Positions 16,551 to 28,217 of a stretch of DNA of 64,000 nucleotides are shown piece after piece (the stretch's first letter is position 1; every line of letters begins with the position of its first letter). The notes below the pieces were generated by a model, which saw only the letters and a list, made by a program, of their open reading frames with translations, was not told the origin of the DNA and searched no databases. The stretch comes from Heyndrickxia camelliae. GTDB lineage: Bacteria; Bacillota; Bacilli; Bacillales; Bacillaceae_C. The position numbers and the translations under genes are program-made. The stretch is from positions 186,001-250,000 of the forward strand of contig NZ_PIQO01000004.1 in the NCBI RefSeq assembly GCF_002844575.1. The letters run 5' to 3'.

Positions 16551-17194
16551 AATGAATCTCCCCTGATTTAATCATTTATAATAATTTTTGTTATGTATGA
16601 CTGTCATACAGACTACGTACTGGGTATCTACATACGAAATGACTTAATATCACTCTTATTGTTTATTCTGGATACATGATTATTATACCAACGAACATAG
16701 CCCATTTTCCTTTATATGCTGAACTATGTTAATTATTATTATTTGTAAATTTATTATTAGACATTTTCAATCTTCTGTTTTAGGTGTATATGTGTCAAAA
16801 CCCAGTATCTGTTATTTTTCCTAAATAGCCATTTTAGCCACATATAACGAAATTAGAGACCGTTAAAATTCTTAAAAATCCACTCCAAATTGGCAATAAA
16901 AGTAATTAAAAGTGAGATATATGAAATAAAATAGGTCTTTCTTTAGATTTATATAGAAATAATAAGAAGGAAACAGTTGCAGACAAATCGGATGAAAGTA
17001 CACCACTATCTTTCATCCCATATTGAAAAATTATTAGGAACTAACCACTGTATTAGCTTGTCTGAGAAAATAAAGAAACAGAACCAAAATAAAGGGCAAG
17101 AATTTATTCTTATTGAACGGCTATCTAATAAGTTCAACTTTATATTCAAATAATCCTCTTTGGTTATTACATATGACGGAAAATCATTATGTAT
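16551..17194. other. Intergenic region with one possible small ORF
   Basis: Mostly A+T-rich. A 53-codon plus-strand frame, ATG 16992 to TAA 17151, begins M-K-V-H-H-Y-L-S-S-H-I-E-K-L-L and ends I-E-R-L-S-N-K-F-N-F-I-F-K. Its composition looks protein-like, but the nearest purine-rich site (AAGGAAACAG) is about 14 bases from the ATG, so it is only a candidate gene or gene fragment. Confidence 0.35.
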
Positions 17195-17231
17195 AAAAAT
17201 AGATCTGAACCCAAAAATAGATTCAGATCTT
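17195..17231 (-). terminator. Terminator of the YjcZ-like gene
   Basis: On the minus strand AGATCTGAA pairs with TTCAGATCT, followed by ATTTTTA. It lies about 40 bases past the stop at 17272. Confidence 0.75.
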
Positions 17232-17271
17232 AAGTGAAAAGGTAAGGTAGCTTTTATCCATTCATTTTAAC

Positions 17272-17409
17272 TTACGCCCAACATACTGCTCCAACGATAA
17301 TGAGGAGTATGAACAATACTACGATAAGCGCGAAGCCGGCACCAGCACCATAGCCTCCGCCATATCCATAGCCTCCGCCGTAGCCTCCGCCACAAAAACC
17401 AAAGCCCAT
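17272..17409 (-). CDS. YjcZ-family glycine-rich sporulation protein
   Basis: A 45-residue ORF with an excellent GGGAGGT ribosome binding site. The N-terminal half is Gly/Tyr repeats ([14 protein letters not shown]), followed by a single hydrophobic helix ([15 protein letters not shown]) ending C-W-A. This is the YjcZ/SscA type of small spore-associated membrane peptide found throughout Bacillus. Its repetitive G+C-rich codons contrast with the surroundings. Confidence 0.92.
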   Translation of the reverse strand: MGFGFCGGGYGGGYGYGGGYGAGAGFALIVVLFILLIIVGAVCWA

Positions 17410-17670
17410 ATAAACAACCTCCCTTACACCATGATTAGATGGTATTCGATTTTACCGCCAACCATCTTCTCCATCAATCCAGTTACAACACATTCGTTTT
17501 TCATTTCAATACCTTTTCACTAATTAGTAATAAGGTATGTTGCCTTTTTAACTATTGGAAAGGCATTAAAACTAGTATCAATGAATTTTTCACAACGTAT
17601 CTGTCTGAATTTGCTCATTTTTATTCTCTATAGACGTATTTGGATATTGGTCGATGTTCCAATCCTGTCT

Positions 17671-17701
17671 ATAAAAAAAGCCACAGATTGAAATCTGTGG
17701 C
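17671..17701 (-). terminator. Terminator of the nucleoside transporter gene
   Basis: GCCACAGAT and ATCTGTGGC form a perfect nine-base stem with a four-base loop, followed on the minus strand by seven T. It starts about 24 bases after the stop at 17725. Confidence 0.92.
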
Positions 17702-17724
17702 GATTCTAAGGGGACCTCCCCTCT

Positions 17725-18918
17725 TTACCAAACGAACAAACCGACAAACATTGCACTCAATAGGGAAACAGCCACACCGCTCACTAAAAGTCTCCAAACA
17801 TTTTTTCCAATGATACTAGACTTTTCTTCTCCCATAATCGAACTAATAGCTCCGTAAATCATCCCAACCGTGCTGAAATTAGCAAAAGAAGTCAAAAAGG
17901 TTGTCGCAACAGCAACGGTATGAGGAGGCAAGGAATGTATATGTTTCTTTAAATCCATCATTGCTACAAATTCGTTGGTGGATAATTTAATTCCCATGAG
18001 TTGCGCCACATACATAGCATCATGGCCAGATAATCCAAGTAAATAAGCAAAAGGACTAAAAATAAAGGAGAATATTTTTTGAACAGTTAAGCCATGGACA
18101 ATAAATCCTAAAATTCCATTAGCACAAGCGGTTAATGCAACATAGCCAACAATCATAGCTAAAATCACAATAACCATGCGCATACCGACAAGCATACTAT
18201 TGGAAATGGTAGAGAAGAAATCTTTACGTTCTTTTTTAGACGGAACGTAAACAACATCTTCTTCTTTCGCAACATCAATAGGATTTAAAACACTTGAGAG
18301 CAATAAAGCATTTAAACAATTTAAAGGAATCGCTGCAAAGACATACTCTCCAGGAACCATGCTTAGATAAGCTCCGATGATCGACCCACTAATACTGCTC
18401 ATACTCATGATTCCAAAGGTAAGCAGTCTTTTTTCCTTTAAAACGGAGAGCTGCTGTCGGATAACAGCTAAGGCTTCTGTATTACCAAGGAACATCATTT
18501 GCAGGGAAAAGAAGCTTTCTAGCTTAGGTAAGCCTGAAACTTTTGAAATCACCCAACCTACTTTATCAATTATCCACGTTAAAATTCCAAAGTAACTTAA
18601 AATATCAAAGAATGTAATGATGAAGATAATTGGCATTAAGGCACTAAAGAAAAAATCAACAGTAGGGTTTGCCATTACGGATGGGAAAGCAAAAGAGATT
18701 CCTTCGTTGGCACTAGATATGAGAAAAGTAAAAAACGATGCAATTTTATCGATAACCCAAATCCCGATTTTGGTTCCCAGCATAAACCAAGTAATAAGCA
18801 GTTCTACTATGATTAAACTGATTATGGGTCTCCACTTTACTTTTCTTTTACTTGGAGAACCAAGAAATACAAGACCAAATACAATTAGGATTCCTAATAT
18901 ATTCAATAAAAAAAACAT
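17725..18918 (-). CDS. Concentrative nucleoside transporter (NupC/CNT family)
   Basis: 397 residues, about ten membrane segments, with Gate-domain signatures F-L-G-N-T-E-A-L-A-V-I-R and M-S-S-I-S-G-S-I-I-G-A-Y and the later F-A-N-F-S-T-V-G-M-I-Y-G-A. CNT proteins import nucleosides with H+ or Na+. A purine riboswitch of guanine type lies upstream, so import of guanosine or inosine under purine limitation is likely. Start ATG 18918 has AAGGAG ten bases upstream. Monocistronic, with its own terminator. Confidence 0.93.
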   Translation of the reverse strand: MFFLLNILGILIVFGLVFLGSPSKRKVKWRPIISLIIVELLITWFMLGTKIGIWVIDKIASFFTFLISSANEGISFAFPSVMANPTVDFFFSALMPIIFIITFFDILSYFGILTWIIDKVGWVISKVSGLPKLESFFSLQMMFLGNTEALAVIRQQLSVLKEKRLLTFGIMSMSSISGSIIGAYLSMVPGEYVFAAIPLNCLNALLLSSVLNPIDVAKEEDVVYVPSKKERKDFFSTISNSMLVGMRMVIVILAMIVGYVALTACANGILGFIVHGLTVQKIFSFIFSPFAYLLGLSGHDAMYVAQLMGIKLSTNEFVAMMDLKKHIHSLPPHTVAVATTFLTSFANFSTVGMIYGAISSIMGEEKSSIIGKNVWRLLVSGVAVSLLSAMFVGLFVW

Positions 18919-19087
18919 GTAAACAACTCCTTAATAGGATTCCCTGTACAAAGCCCCTTTTCACCCCGCCACAGACTGAAGCATGAAACCATAAGAGCTG
19001 CAAAGAACCTATTTCGATACACTCATTTAAAAAAATTAGTATCTAAGGAAATAGTTTGCATGTTTATATCTTAGTTTATTCACACTT

Positions 19088-19155
19088 CCCTGTAGTCCGA
19101 CAATTATGGCTGCCGGGTAGAAACTATCAGACCATCCATCTGATATTATACAAGG
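19088..19155 (-). promoter_or_regulatory. Purine riboswitch (guanine class)
   Basis: On the minus strand P1 is CCTTGTA with TACAGGG; P2 is ATCAGA/TCTGAT; J2/3 contains TAGTTTCTACC; P3 is CCGGCA/TGTCGG; J3/1 reads GACTAC. The discriminating base after GA is C, which indicates guanine or hypoxanthine rather than adenine. It lies about 170 bases upstream of the CNT transporter. I could not settle the expression platform: a weak CTAAG/CTTAG hairpin followed by T7 around 19040-19080 is possible. Confidence 0.93.
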
Positions 19156-19352
19156 ATCATTTTTTTAGACTTGATAAGTTTATAACACCTGTTCAAATCC
19201 GACAATATATATAGAAAAAGTTGTAATCATGTTATAAATGGTAATAATGAAAAGATTCAATACTGAGGGAAGTTTAATACTTTTTTGATTTTCCTTGTGT
19301 TCACAATCGTTTTACGGTCTCTCTAAAATTTTCCATTTAAAGGCTAACCTTG

Positions 19353-19361
19353 TGCTATAAT
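19353..19361 (+). promoter_or_regulatory. Extended -10 promoter of the AAA ATPase gene
   Basis: TGCTATAAT is a perfect extended -10 element. The -35 region is weak (TTTCCA or CATTTA near 19331-19338), as expected for extended -10 promoters. The ATPase coding region begins about 36 bases further. Confidence 0.55.
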
Positions 19362-19396
19362 AGCATAAGTATTGGACAAAGGTGGTGCAAAACATA

Positions 19397-20143
19397 ATGA
19401 TAGATTCTCCCTTTATTAGAAGTGTGATTTTAAAAAGAGATATAGTTCCTTCATTTAAACAATATCCATTTAATCTTCCAAGTTTTATAAATTTGGAGCA
19501 ATTACCATTCCATCCTAAGGTTACATATCTTATTGGGGAAAATGGTATGGGAAAATCAACATTATTGGAGGCAATTGCGGTTGCTTTGGGCTTTAATCCA
19601 GAAGGTGGTTCGTTTAACTTCCATTTTTCAACATATGAGTCACACTCTGACTTAACTGACTATATTAAAATTATAAAAGGAGTAAACAAACCAAAAAATG
19701 GGTTCTTCCTAAGAGCAGAAAGCTTTTATAATGTGGCAACAAACATTGAAGAATTAGACAGTATGCCCGGAGGTCCAAGGATAATTGACTCCTTTGGTGG
19801 TAAATCTCTACATGAACAATCACACGGAGAGGCATTTTTCTCGACTTTTCTTCATCGTTTTGGTGAAGAGGGAATTTACATACTAGATGAACCGGAAGCA
19901 GCCCTTTCCCCTTTAAGACAAATGTCCATGATTACAAGAATTCATGATTTAATAAATGAAAAATCACAATTCATTATCGCTACCCACTCCCCTATTATCA
20001 TGGCCTATCCAAACTCGGTTATTTATGAATTGAGTGAAGAAGGAATACAAGAAAAGAAATTAGAAGAAACCCATCATTTTCAGATTATGAAGCAATTCTT
20101 TGACGAACCTAATAGAATCCTAAATCATCTTTTGAATGACTAA
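19397..20143 (+). CDS. AAA/ABC-type ATPase (SMC-like, stand-alone)
   Basis: About 248 residues. Walker A is G-E-N-G-M-G-K-S-T near residue 50, a signature-like stretch is S-H-G-E-A-F-F, Walker B is G-I-Y-I-L-D-E-P-E-A-A-L-S, and the switch histidine is in I-I-A-T-H-S-P-I. This is a stand-alone ABC-fold ATPase of the type often annotated as AAA family ATPase. The partner and role are unknown. GTG 19382 or 19385 could also start it, since GGTGG overlaps them; ATG 19397 gives the family-like N-terminus. Confidence 0.85.
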   Translation: MIDSPFIRSVILKRDIVPSFKQYPFNLPSFINLEQLPFHPKVTYLIGENGMGKSTLLEAIAVALGFNPEGGSFNFHFSTYESHSDLTDYIKIIKGVNKPKNGFFLRAESFYNVATNIEELDSMPGGPRIIDSFGGKSLHEQSHGEAFFSTFLHRFGEEGIYILDEPEAALSPLRQMSMITRIHDLINEKSQFIIATHSPIIMAYPNSVIYELSEEGIQEKKLEETHHFQIMKQFFDEPNRILNHLLND

Positions 20144-20326
20144 TATACATTAACTTTCACAGAGGGACGATTGATGTTCCTCCTTTCTTTAGATCGGCCA
20201 TTAATACATTAAACTCAAATAATTGGTAGATAAAACAGATTAGTATCTTCCTCAAACATATGGACTACAGAAAAGTCGATTACCACACAAGTTCCAGTTC
20301 TTCTTGTTTATATTGCTCCTCTTTTA

Positions 20327-20602
20327 TTATTTAAGCCTATTAATGACTTTGATCCATTTATTTGAACGATAATAATGTATAAACCCGATAATAAGCAAAA
20401 TGACTCCAAAAGTAATGGAAATGTACGCCGTAATTTCTAGTTTTACGTTTTTATCAAAAAACTGAATTAATGCAGCAGAAGCGGCAAAGAATGCTAAGGA
20501 TGTTCGAATGTAAGCTAATAAGGTGCGAATATTAGCCAGCTTGGTTCTCTCCATTGCTAATAATTCGCTTGCAGATGCTGAGTTTTGCTCCTGTTTCTTC
20601 AT
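20327..20602 (-). CDS. DUF202 (YidH-like) membrane protein
   Basis: 91 residues with the DUF202 signature E-R-T-K-L-A-N-I-R-T-L-L-A-Y-I-R-T-S-L-A-F near the N-terminus, followed by membrane segments at about residues 38-55 and 61-80. AAGGAG precedes ATG 20602. The family has no assigned function. Confidence 0.92.
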   Translation of the reverse strand: MKKQEQNSASASELLAMERTKLANIRTLLAYIRTSLAFFAASAALIQFFDKNVKLEITAYISITFGVILLIIGFIHYYRSNKWIKVINRLK

Positions 20603-20749
20603 ATTTCTTCTCCTTTTACAAAAGATACCGATATGATAAATAAGTCCTATAATATCCCCTTCTTTTCCTAAAAATTAAAAATAGAAACTCTTTCACGAGG
20701 GCATGATTATTAGTAAAGAGAAACCGCCTATTCTGAAGGAGACACGATA

Positions 20750-21448
20750 ATGACTCGTAGCCAAAACGTCATTCCCTCCCTTGCATCCAATTCTATTCTG
20801 CTTGGTTCTTTGTTAGCTATCGTAGGTGGATTTTTGGATACCTATACGTATATCAGCAGAGACGGGGTATTTGCGAATGCTCAAACGGGCAACATCGTCT
20901 TGCTCGCGATAAAAGTGGCAAGTGGCGATTGGAAACATTCTTTTATTTATCTTCCCCCAATCATGGCTTTTTTTCTCGGTGTTTTGATAGCAGAAATCGT
21001 AAAAACATCACGTCTTAGAGAATGGTTATATAGCTATCGACGTGCTATACTTTTGCTTGAATGTATGGTATTAATAATTGTCGGATTTTTGCCGAGCAAT
21101 ATACCTAATGTAGTGGTAACAGTATGTATTGCCTTTGTATCATCGGTGCAAATTTCTACTTTCAACAAACTAGATAAATGGTCGTACAATTCAACCATGA
21201 CTACCGGAAATCTGCGAACCGCCTCTCAAGCTGCTTATTCTGCATTGATTCATAATGATGACGAAGCAGAAGAAAAATGTAAGAAGTTTTTTATCATCAT
21301 CTTTTGTTTTTTATTGGGTGCATTAATGGGAACGATTTCGACTAATCATTTAGGCAATACATCGATATGGATTGCAGCAGGGATTTTATTCATTGCATTA
21401 ATCCTATATCACAGAGATAAAGGTTATTTTAAGCATTCAGGCAGGTAA
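20750..21448 (+). CDS. YoaK/DUF1275 membrane protein
   Basis: 232 residues with about six membrane segments. It shows G-G-F-L-D-T-Y-T-Y, F-A-N-A-Q-T-G-N-I-V-L-L near the second helix and T-T-G-N-L-R-T in the second half, the repeated T-G-N motif of DUF1275. The start ATG 20750 follows AAGGAGA. A single gene ended by a hairpin at 21456-21486. Function unknown. Confidence 0.92.
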   Translation: MTRSQNVIPSLASNSILLGSLLAIVGGFLDTYTYISRDGVFANAQTGNIVLLAIKVASGDWKHSFIYLPPIMAFFLGVLIAEIVKTSRLREWLYSYRRAILLLECMVLIIVGFLPSNIPNVVVTVCIAFVSSVQISTFNKLDKWSYNSTMTTGNLRTASQAAYSALIHNDDEAEEKCKKFFIIIFCFLLGALMGTISTNHLGNTSIWIAAGILFIALILYHRDKGYFKHSGR

Positions 21449-21455
21449 ACCAAAA

Positions 21456-21486
21456 AATGACACGATCATTCCATGTCGTGTCATTC
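21456..21486 (+). terminator. Hairpin terminator after the YoaK gene
   Basis: TGACACGA pairs with TCGTGTCA across a 10-base loop, starting nine bases after the stop; the following T run is weak. Confidence 0.6.
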
Positions 21487-21514
21487 AATATGTGATTCAT
21501 TAATTTTCAGCAGT

Positions 21515-21706
21515 CTATAAGCCACCACAATTGGAGGGATTGTCCTTCCTTTGGGATGCTGGATTCTCTTTATCCGGTTCTTTTACTACAGATTCCAATC
21601 CATATCCAGTTGAACTAATTTCCAATACTTCTTCTGTGTTCTGATGTAAACTTCCAGTCAGATGATCTTTTTTTATAAGGGCCTCCCTAAAGTTATTTGC
21701 TACTAT
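21515..21706 (-). CDS. Small ORF apparently starting with ATA
   Basis: A 63-codon open frame with protein-like composition: A-N-N-F-R-E-A-L-I-K-K-D-H-L-T-G-S-L-H-Q near the N-terminus, S-S-T-G-Y-G-L-E-S-V-V-K-E-P-D-K in the middle, and N-C-G-G-L at the end. No ATG, GTG or TTG fits its 5' end; an ATA at 21706, five bases after GAGG, is where a start would be expected. Either it begins at a non-standard codon, its start has been lost, or it is not a gene. Family not recognised. Confidence 0.4.
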   Translation of the reverse strand: MVANNFREALIKKDHLTGSLHQNTEEVLEISSTGYGLESVVKEPDKENPASQRKDNPSNCGGL

Positions 21707-21825
21707 TGTGCCTCATTTCTTAGGAGAAATTCTTTTGTAATAAAAAACAATAATCTAACTATTATACATCCTTAGAATATTATGTATATAATGAAAGACA
21801 TACCAAAGAAAAGGAGTGCTAATAG

Positions 21826-23187
21826 ATGAGCATAGAAAAAATAAGAGATTTTGTATCTGCTAATCAACTTGAATTCTTAGATCCACTTTATACTTTACTA
21901 CGGCAGAAAAGTATTAGTGCTCAAAACGATGGTGTAGTAGATTGTGCAAACCTTGTTATGGAAATGATGAAGGAACTTGGAATTACGACACAACTCATTG
22001 AAACAGAAGGACATCCAGTTGTATTTGGTGAACTTATGGATCCTGCCAATACTTTTACCCTTTTAATCTACGGTCATTATGATGTTCAGCCTCCGGAGCC
22101 TTTAGAAAAATGGGAATCTAATCCATTTGAACCAGAGATCCGTAATGCAAGAATCTATGCTAGAGGTGCTGGTGACAATAAAGGACAGTTAGTAGCCCAG
22201 CTTCTAGGCGTAAAAACGTATTTAGAAACAATGGGCAAAATGCCAATCAATTTAAAATTTGTTTTTGAAGGAGAAGAAGAAATCGGCAGTATTCATTTAG
22301 CCTCCTTCGTAGAACAACATAAAGAATTGCTAAAAGCCGATTTAGTTTATACATCAGACGGTTCTTTGCATGAAAGCGGCTCCCCTACCATCCTGTTAGG
22401 TGTGAGAGGAATGCTTGCGATTGAACTTGAAGCAAAGGGCGCAGACCGTGACAACCATTCAGGGAACAATGGCAATATTGTCCCAAACCCTGTCTGGAAA
22501 TTATTAGACCTTCTCGAAACTATGAGAGACAAAAATGGCAAAGTGTTAATCGAAGGATTTTATGACAATATTCTTCCTTTGACAGAGTACGAAAAACAAT
22601 TACTAAAGAAACTGCCTTTTGATAAAAAAAGTGTTGGAGAGAAAATTGGTTATCCCCAATTAGAGATGAGTGGCGAAACCTACTATCGAAAATTAACAAT
22701 GGAGCCTACCTTTAATATTTGTGGTGTCGAAAGTGGATATACAGGCGAAGGCATCAAAACCATTATCCCATCCACTGCACGTTTGAAAATGGATATCCGA
22801 TTAGTAGTAAATCAGGATCCAATAGATATCTTTAATAAAATTAAAGCACATGTTTCCCTTCATGCTCCAGATGTACAAGTAACATATTTAGGATCGATGG
22901 AACCTTCACGTACAAATGCGGAATTGGAAGTGGTTAAAACAGTTGCTCAAGCAGTTCATCAAGCCTTTCATACAGAACCACTTATTCAACCAGCAATGGG
23001 CGGCTCTCTTCCTAACTATGTATGGACAAAAATACTGGAACTCCCATCTGTCATCGTTCCTTATGCAAATTTCGATCAAGGGAATCATTCTCCTAATGAA
23101 AATATTAAAATACATAATTTTTTAAGTGGGATTGTTTGTACAGCGCATGTCATTCATACATTAGGGAAAGTTGCGAGGGAAAATTAG
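21826..23187 (+). CDS. M20 family dipeptidase
   Basis: 453 residues. Metal ligands are in Y-G-H-Y-D-V-Q-P-P-E-P, G-A-G-D-N-K-G-Q and F-E-G-E-E-E-I-G-S, with a dimerisation domain between about 190 and 350 and a C-terminal G-N-H-S-P-N-E-N. This pattern belongs to the CNDP/carnosinase-like M20 branch, cytosolic zinc dipeptidases. AAGGAG precedes ATG 21826. Monocistronic, with its terminator shared in part with the convergent lacZ. Confidence 0.92.
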   Translation: MSIEKIRDFVSANQLEFLDPLYTLLRQKSISAQNDGVVDCANLVMEMMKELGITTQLIETEGHPVVFGELMDPANTFTLLIYGHYDVQPPEPLEKWESNPFEPEIRNARIYARGAGDNKGQLVAQLLGVKTYLETMGKMPINLKFVFEGEEEIGSIHLASFVEQHKELLKADLVYTSDGSLHESGSPTILLGVRGMLAIELEAKGADRDNHSGNNGNIVPNPVWKLLDLLETMRDKNGKVLIEGFYDNILPLTEYEKQLLKKLPFDKKSVGEKIGYPQLEMSGETYYRKLTMEPTFNICGVESGYTGEGIKTIIPSTARLKMDIRLVVNQDPIDIFNKIKAHVSLHAPDVQVTYLGSMEPSRTNAELEVVKTVAQAVHQAFHTEPLIQPAMGGSLPNYVWTKILELPSVIVPYANFDQGNHSPNENIKIHNFLSGIVCTAHVIHTLGKVAREN

Positions 23188-23230
23188 ATTTTTGGAGTAA
23201 TTACTGCATGATCTTGAATGGAATCTAAAA

Positions 23231-23269
23231 TATAGCAAGCCTTTCAACCGTAAGGCTTGCTATATTTTT

Positions 23270-23271
<2 letters not shown>
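23231..23271 (+). terminator. Terminator between M20 dipeptidase and lacZ
   Basis: TATAGCAAGCCTT pairs with AAGGCTTGCTATA across an eight-base loop and is followed by seven T. The lacZ stop (23270) lies at its edge, so it may also serve the minus strand weakly (four T). Confidence 0.92.
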
Positions 23272-26341
<3,070 letters not shown>

Positions 26342-27166
26342 TTATTTGACAGAACCCATCATTCCAGCTACAAAATGTTTTTGCATAATAAAGAAGATAA
26401 GTGCTGCAGGTAGGGTAGCGATAACGATTGCCGTCATGATCATTCCATAATCAGGAGCGTAACTGGACCCGAGATTGGATATTAATAATGGAATTGTTTG
26501 ATTCTCTGGAGTTTGTAATATAACCAATGGCCATAAATAACTATTCCAAGAGGATGTGAACGTAATAATGGCTGCAGCAGCATAGCTTGTTTTCATGGTT
26601 GGAATATAAATTCTAAAGAAAATTCCAAACTCCGTTAATCCGTCCATTCTTCCAGCTTCAAGTATTTCCTTAGGAAACATCTTCGTGCTTTGACGAAAAA
26701 AGAAAATAAGGAAAGCAGTCGTAATAGTCGGGAGAATAACAGCTGTATGTGTATCAATACCAAACGCTGGAACTGTTTGAGTAATGGTCCCAAACATCTT
26801 AAATAAAGGAACCATTAATGCTGCAAACGGGATCATCATTGATAGCAGCAATATATTAAAAACGATATCTTTGAATTTACTTTTAAAAATTTCAAATCCA
26901 TATCCTGCAAGCGACGCAATCAGTAATGCAAGTACCGTCGTGATAACCGAGATTTTAGCTGAGTTTATTAAGGCGGTTCCGAGTTCTGCTCTTTCCAAAA
27001 GATGATGGAAATTTTGCACAAACTGGTTTCCTGGCAATAATCTACCTGCCGTAACATCGACCGATTTATTCGTTGCGCTAACAATCATCCATATAAATGG
27101 GAAAACCGAAATAATAGCAGCAATTGTTAAGACAACATAGTTTAACATATGTTTCCAATTATTCAT
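26342..27166 (-). CDS. ABC sugar permease, MalG/LacG-like
   Basis: 274 residues with six membrane segments and the EAA loop E-A-G-R-M-D-G-L-T-E-F-G-I-F-F-R-I-Y-I-P, which docks the ATPase. CUT1-family carbohydrate permease. The AGGTG site and an eight-base overlap with the MalF-like gene favour ATG 27166 over GTG 27175. No ATP-binding subunit is encoded here, which is normal for CUT1 systems served by a shared MsmX-type ATPase. Confidence 0.92.
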   Translation of the reverse strand: MNNWKHMLNYVVLTIAAIISVFPFIWMIVSATNKSVDVTAGRLLPGNQFVQNFHHLLERAELGTALINSAKISVITTVLALLIASLAGYGFEIFKSKFKDIVFNILLLSMMIPFAALMVPLFKMFGTITQTVPAFGIDTHTAVILPTITTAFLIFFFRQSTKMFPKEILEAGRMDGLTEFGIFFRIYIPTMKTSYAAAAIITFTSSWNSYLWPLVILQTPENQTIPLLISNLGSSYAPDYGMIMTAIVIATLPAALIFFIMQKHFVAGMMGSVK

Positions 27167-28085
27167 GTTTATCACCTGCCACTCTGAACTGTATGAATGA
27201 GAAGAATATGATTAAGATAACAATAGAATAGGAAACGGTAGCTGCATAACCAAAATCGGGAGTATATTTAAAGGACAAATTATAAATATATTGAGAAATC
27301 GTCATTGTCGCATTTGCCGGTCCTCCCTTTGTAATATTCATGACTTCATCAAATAGCTGAAGTGTACCAATTGTAGATGTTATCGAAGTAAATAAAATGA
27401 TTGGTTTTAACATAGGTACAGTAATCCTAAAGAGCTGTTGAACGGAAGAGGCACCGTCCATTCTTGCTGCTTCATAGATAGATTCATCCACATTTTGAAG
27501 GGCAGATAAAAAGAAAATCATATTATACCCCGTCCATCTCCAGGTAATCGCAATAATAATGGCAATCTTAGCTAAAAAAGGATCTGTTAGCCATGGTATT
27601 GGTTCTGAAATCAGTGAAAGCTTAGAAAGGAATAAATTGATAATGCCATCCTGGCCGAATAAGTACTTAAAGATAACAGAATAGGCAACAAGTGATGTAA
27701 CACAGGGCAAAAATATTGCTGTACGATAGACCCCTTTTAATCTCAATTTTTTATTATTTAATAAAACTGATAGAAACATAGCTAGTATAATCATGATGGG
27801 AACTTGAATAATTAAATAAATCACCGTATTCTTTAAGGTCGTAAGAAACACGGGGTCTTTTACTAATCGAACATAATTATCCAAACCCACAAAGGTTTGA
27901 TTCAATCCATTACCTGAATGAAAGGACATGATGAGTGCCTGGATCATCGGATAAAAATAAAACAAACAAATTAATATCGTTGCTATAGCAATAAAAGACC
28001 AACCAATCAGCCCTTTTTTCATCCGAAGTTTTCGACCGGAATTTTTCGCTAAATAGAGATGTTGATTTGCTTTCGCTGGTATCAT
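27159..28085 (-). CDS. ABC sugar permease, MalF/LacF-like
   Basis: 308 residues, six membrane segments, with EAA loop Y-E-A-A-R-M-D-G-A-S-S-V-Q-Q-L-F-R-I-T-V-P. It forms the heteromeric channel with the next permease. Start ATG 28085 after GGGAGTGG (GTG 28094 is in the same frame). It is transcribed behind the binding-protein gene, separated by a long-loop stem structure. Confidence 0.92.
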   Translation of the reverse strand: MIPAKANQHLYLAKNSGRKLRMKKGLIGWSFIAIATILICLFYFYPMIQALIMSFHSGNGLNQTFVGLDNYVRLVKDPVFLTTLKNTVIYLIIQVPIMIILAMFLSVLLNNKKLRLKGVYRTAIFLPCVTSLVAYSVIFKYLFGQDGIINLFLSKLSLISEPIPWLTDPFLAKIAIIIAITWRWTGYNMIFFLSALQNVDESIYEAARMDGASSVQQLFRITVPMLKPIILFTSITSTIGTLQLFDEVMNITKGGPANATMTISQYIYNLSFKYTPDFGYAATVSYSIVILIIFFSFIQFRVAGDKHE

Positions 28086-28107
28086 ACGTTCCACTCCCTA
28101 TACAAAT

Positions 28108-28166
28108 AGCCTTGGAAACCGCCGCCTCTATTTCCATTAGTAGACTAGCCAGCAGTTTCCAAGGCT
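28108..28166 (-). promoter_or_regulatory. Long-loop inverted repeat after the binding-protein gene
   Basis: AGCCTTGGAAAC and GTTTCCAAGGCT are perfect 12-base complements separated by 35 bases. Such stems after binding-protein genes commonly stabilise the upstream mRNA or reduce read-through into permease genes. No T run follows. Confidence 0.6.
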
Positions 28167-28217
28167 AATTCTCTAAAACAATTTCTGAAAATAGCCTATT
28201 TTACCGATTTTAAGTAG

